The translations under genes and the position numbers were made by a program. 45,874 nt of DNA from Alphaproteobacteria bacterium (GTDB taxonomy: Bacteria; Pseudomonadota; Alphaproteobacteria; Sphingomonadales; Sphingomonadaceae). Under the pieces are notes generated by a model, which was not told where the DNA came from, did no database searches, and saw only the letters and a list, made by a program, of their open reading frames with translations. How positions within the stretch are numbered: position 1 is the stretch's first letter; each line of letters opens with the position of its first letter. This document shows, one piece after another, positions 45,852 to 45,874 of the stretch. The stretch lies in contig JAGWWF010000027.1 of assembly GCA_018970445.1 (NCBI GenBank), positions 1 to 45,874 on the forward strand, given 5' to 3'.

Positions 45852-45874
45852 CCCGAAGGGCGGCCCGGAGCGGC

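Overview
The window looks like chromosomal DNA of a sphingomonad (Alphaproteobacteria, Sphingomonadales). The reasons are the high GC content, three very large TonB-dependent receptors (TBDTs) of the sphingomonad type, a split ligK-ligU-ligI / ligJABC protocatechuate 4,5-cleavage cluster close to that of Sphingobium SYK-6, and a dispersed inverted repeat of a kind I associate with sphingomonads. This assignment comes from reading protein and DNA motifs by eye; no database was searched.

Layout. (1) 0.2-3.6 kb: a lone TBDT with a good terminator, and a divergent tRNA-Leu(CAA). (2) 3.7-12.7 kb: a C4-dicarboxylate module. It has a minus-strand unit dctA - TBDT - secreted alpha/beta hydrolase, and a divergent dctB-dctD two-component pair whose DctD-like regulator lacks the GAFTGA loop. 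(3) 12.8-27.1 kb: a set of units for using quinate, shikimate and probably their esters. They are a ThuA-like protein; TBDT - NAD-type shikimate/quinate dehydrogenase - dehydroshikimate dehydratase (quiC type); type II dehydroquinase - MFS transporter; a PQQ dehydrogenase; esterase - carboxylesterase - small cytochrome c; and a TetR regulator. Four promoters here share the motif ACSAACTRGT, which suggests one regulon. (4) 27.2-36.2 kb: a complete protocatechuate 4,5-cleavage pathway. LysR - DUF1932 - ligJ - ligA - ligB - ligC - aldo/keto reductase lie on the minus strand, with divergent ligK - ligU - ligI. (5) 36.2-41.7 kb: accessory genes. These are an Asp-box propeller protein, a borosin-like peptide-backbone N-methyltransferase with an N-terminal clasp-like domain, a large palindrome, a TIR/TolB-like/TPR fusion and a 74-residue protein. 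(6) 41.8-45.9 kb: tRNA-Pro(TGG), a PcaR-type IclR regulator, succinate-semialdehyde dehydrogenase, a class III aminotransferase and a large inverted repeat at the edge.

How the genes work together. Plant-derived quinate/shikimate compounds, possibly hydroxycinnamoyl or galloyl esters, would cross the outer membrane through the TBDT and be cleaved by the two secreted esterases. They would be oxidised in the periplasm by the PQQ enzyme or imported by the MFS carrier, then converted by dehydroquinase, shikimate dehydrogenase and QuiC to protocatechuate. LigAB, LigC, LigI, LigU, LigJ and LigK then take protocatechuate to pyruvate and oxaloacetate. The most novel-looking items are the methyltransferase at 37955-38908, the four-site regulon and the degenerate DctD.
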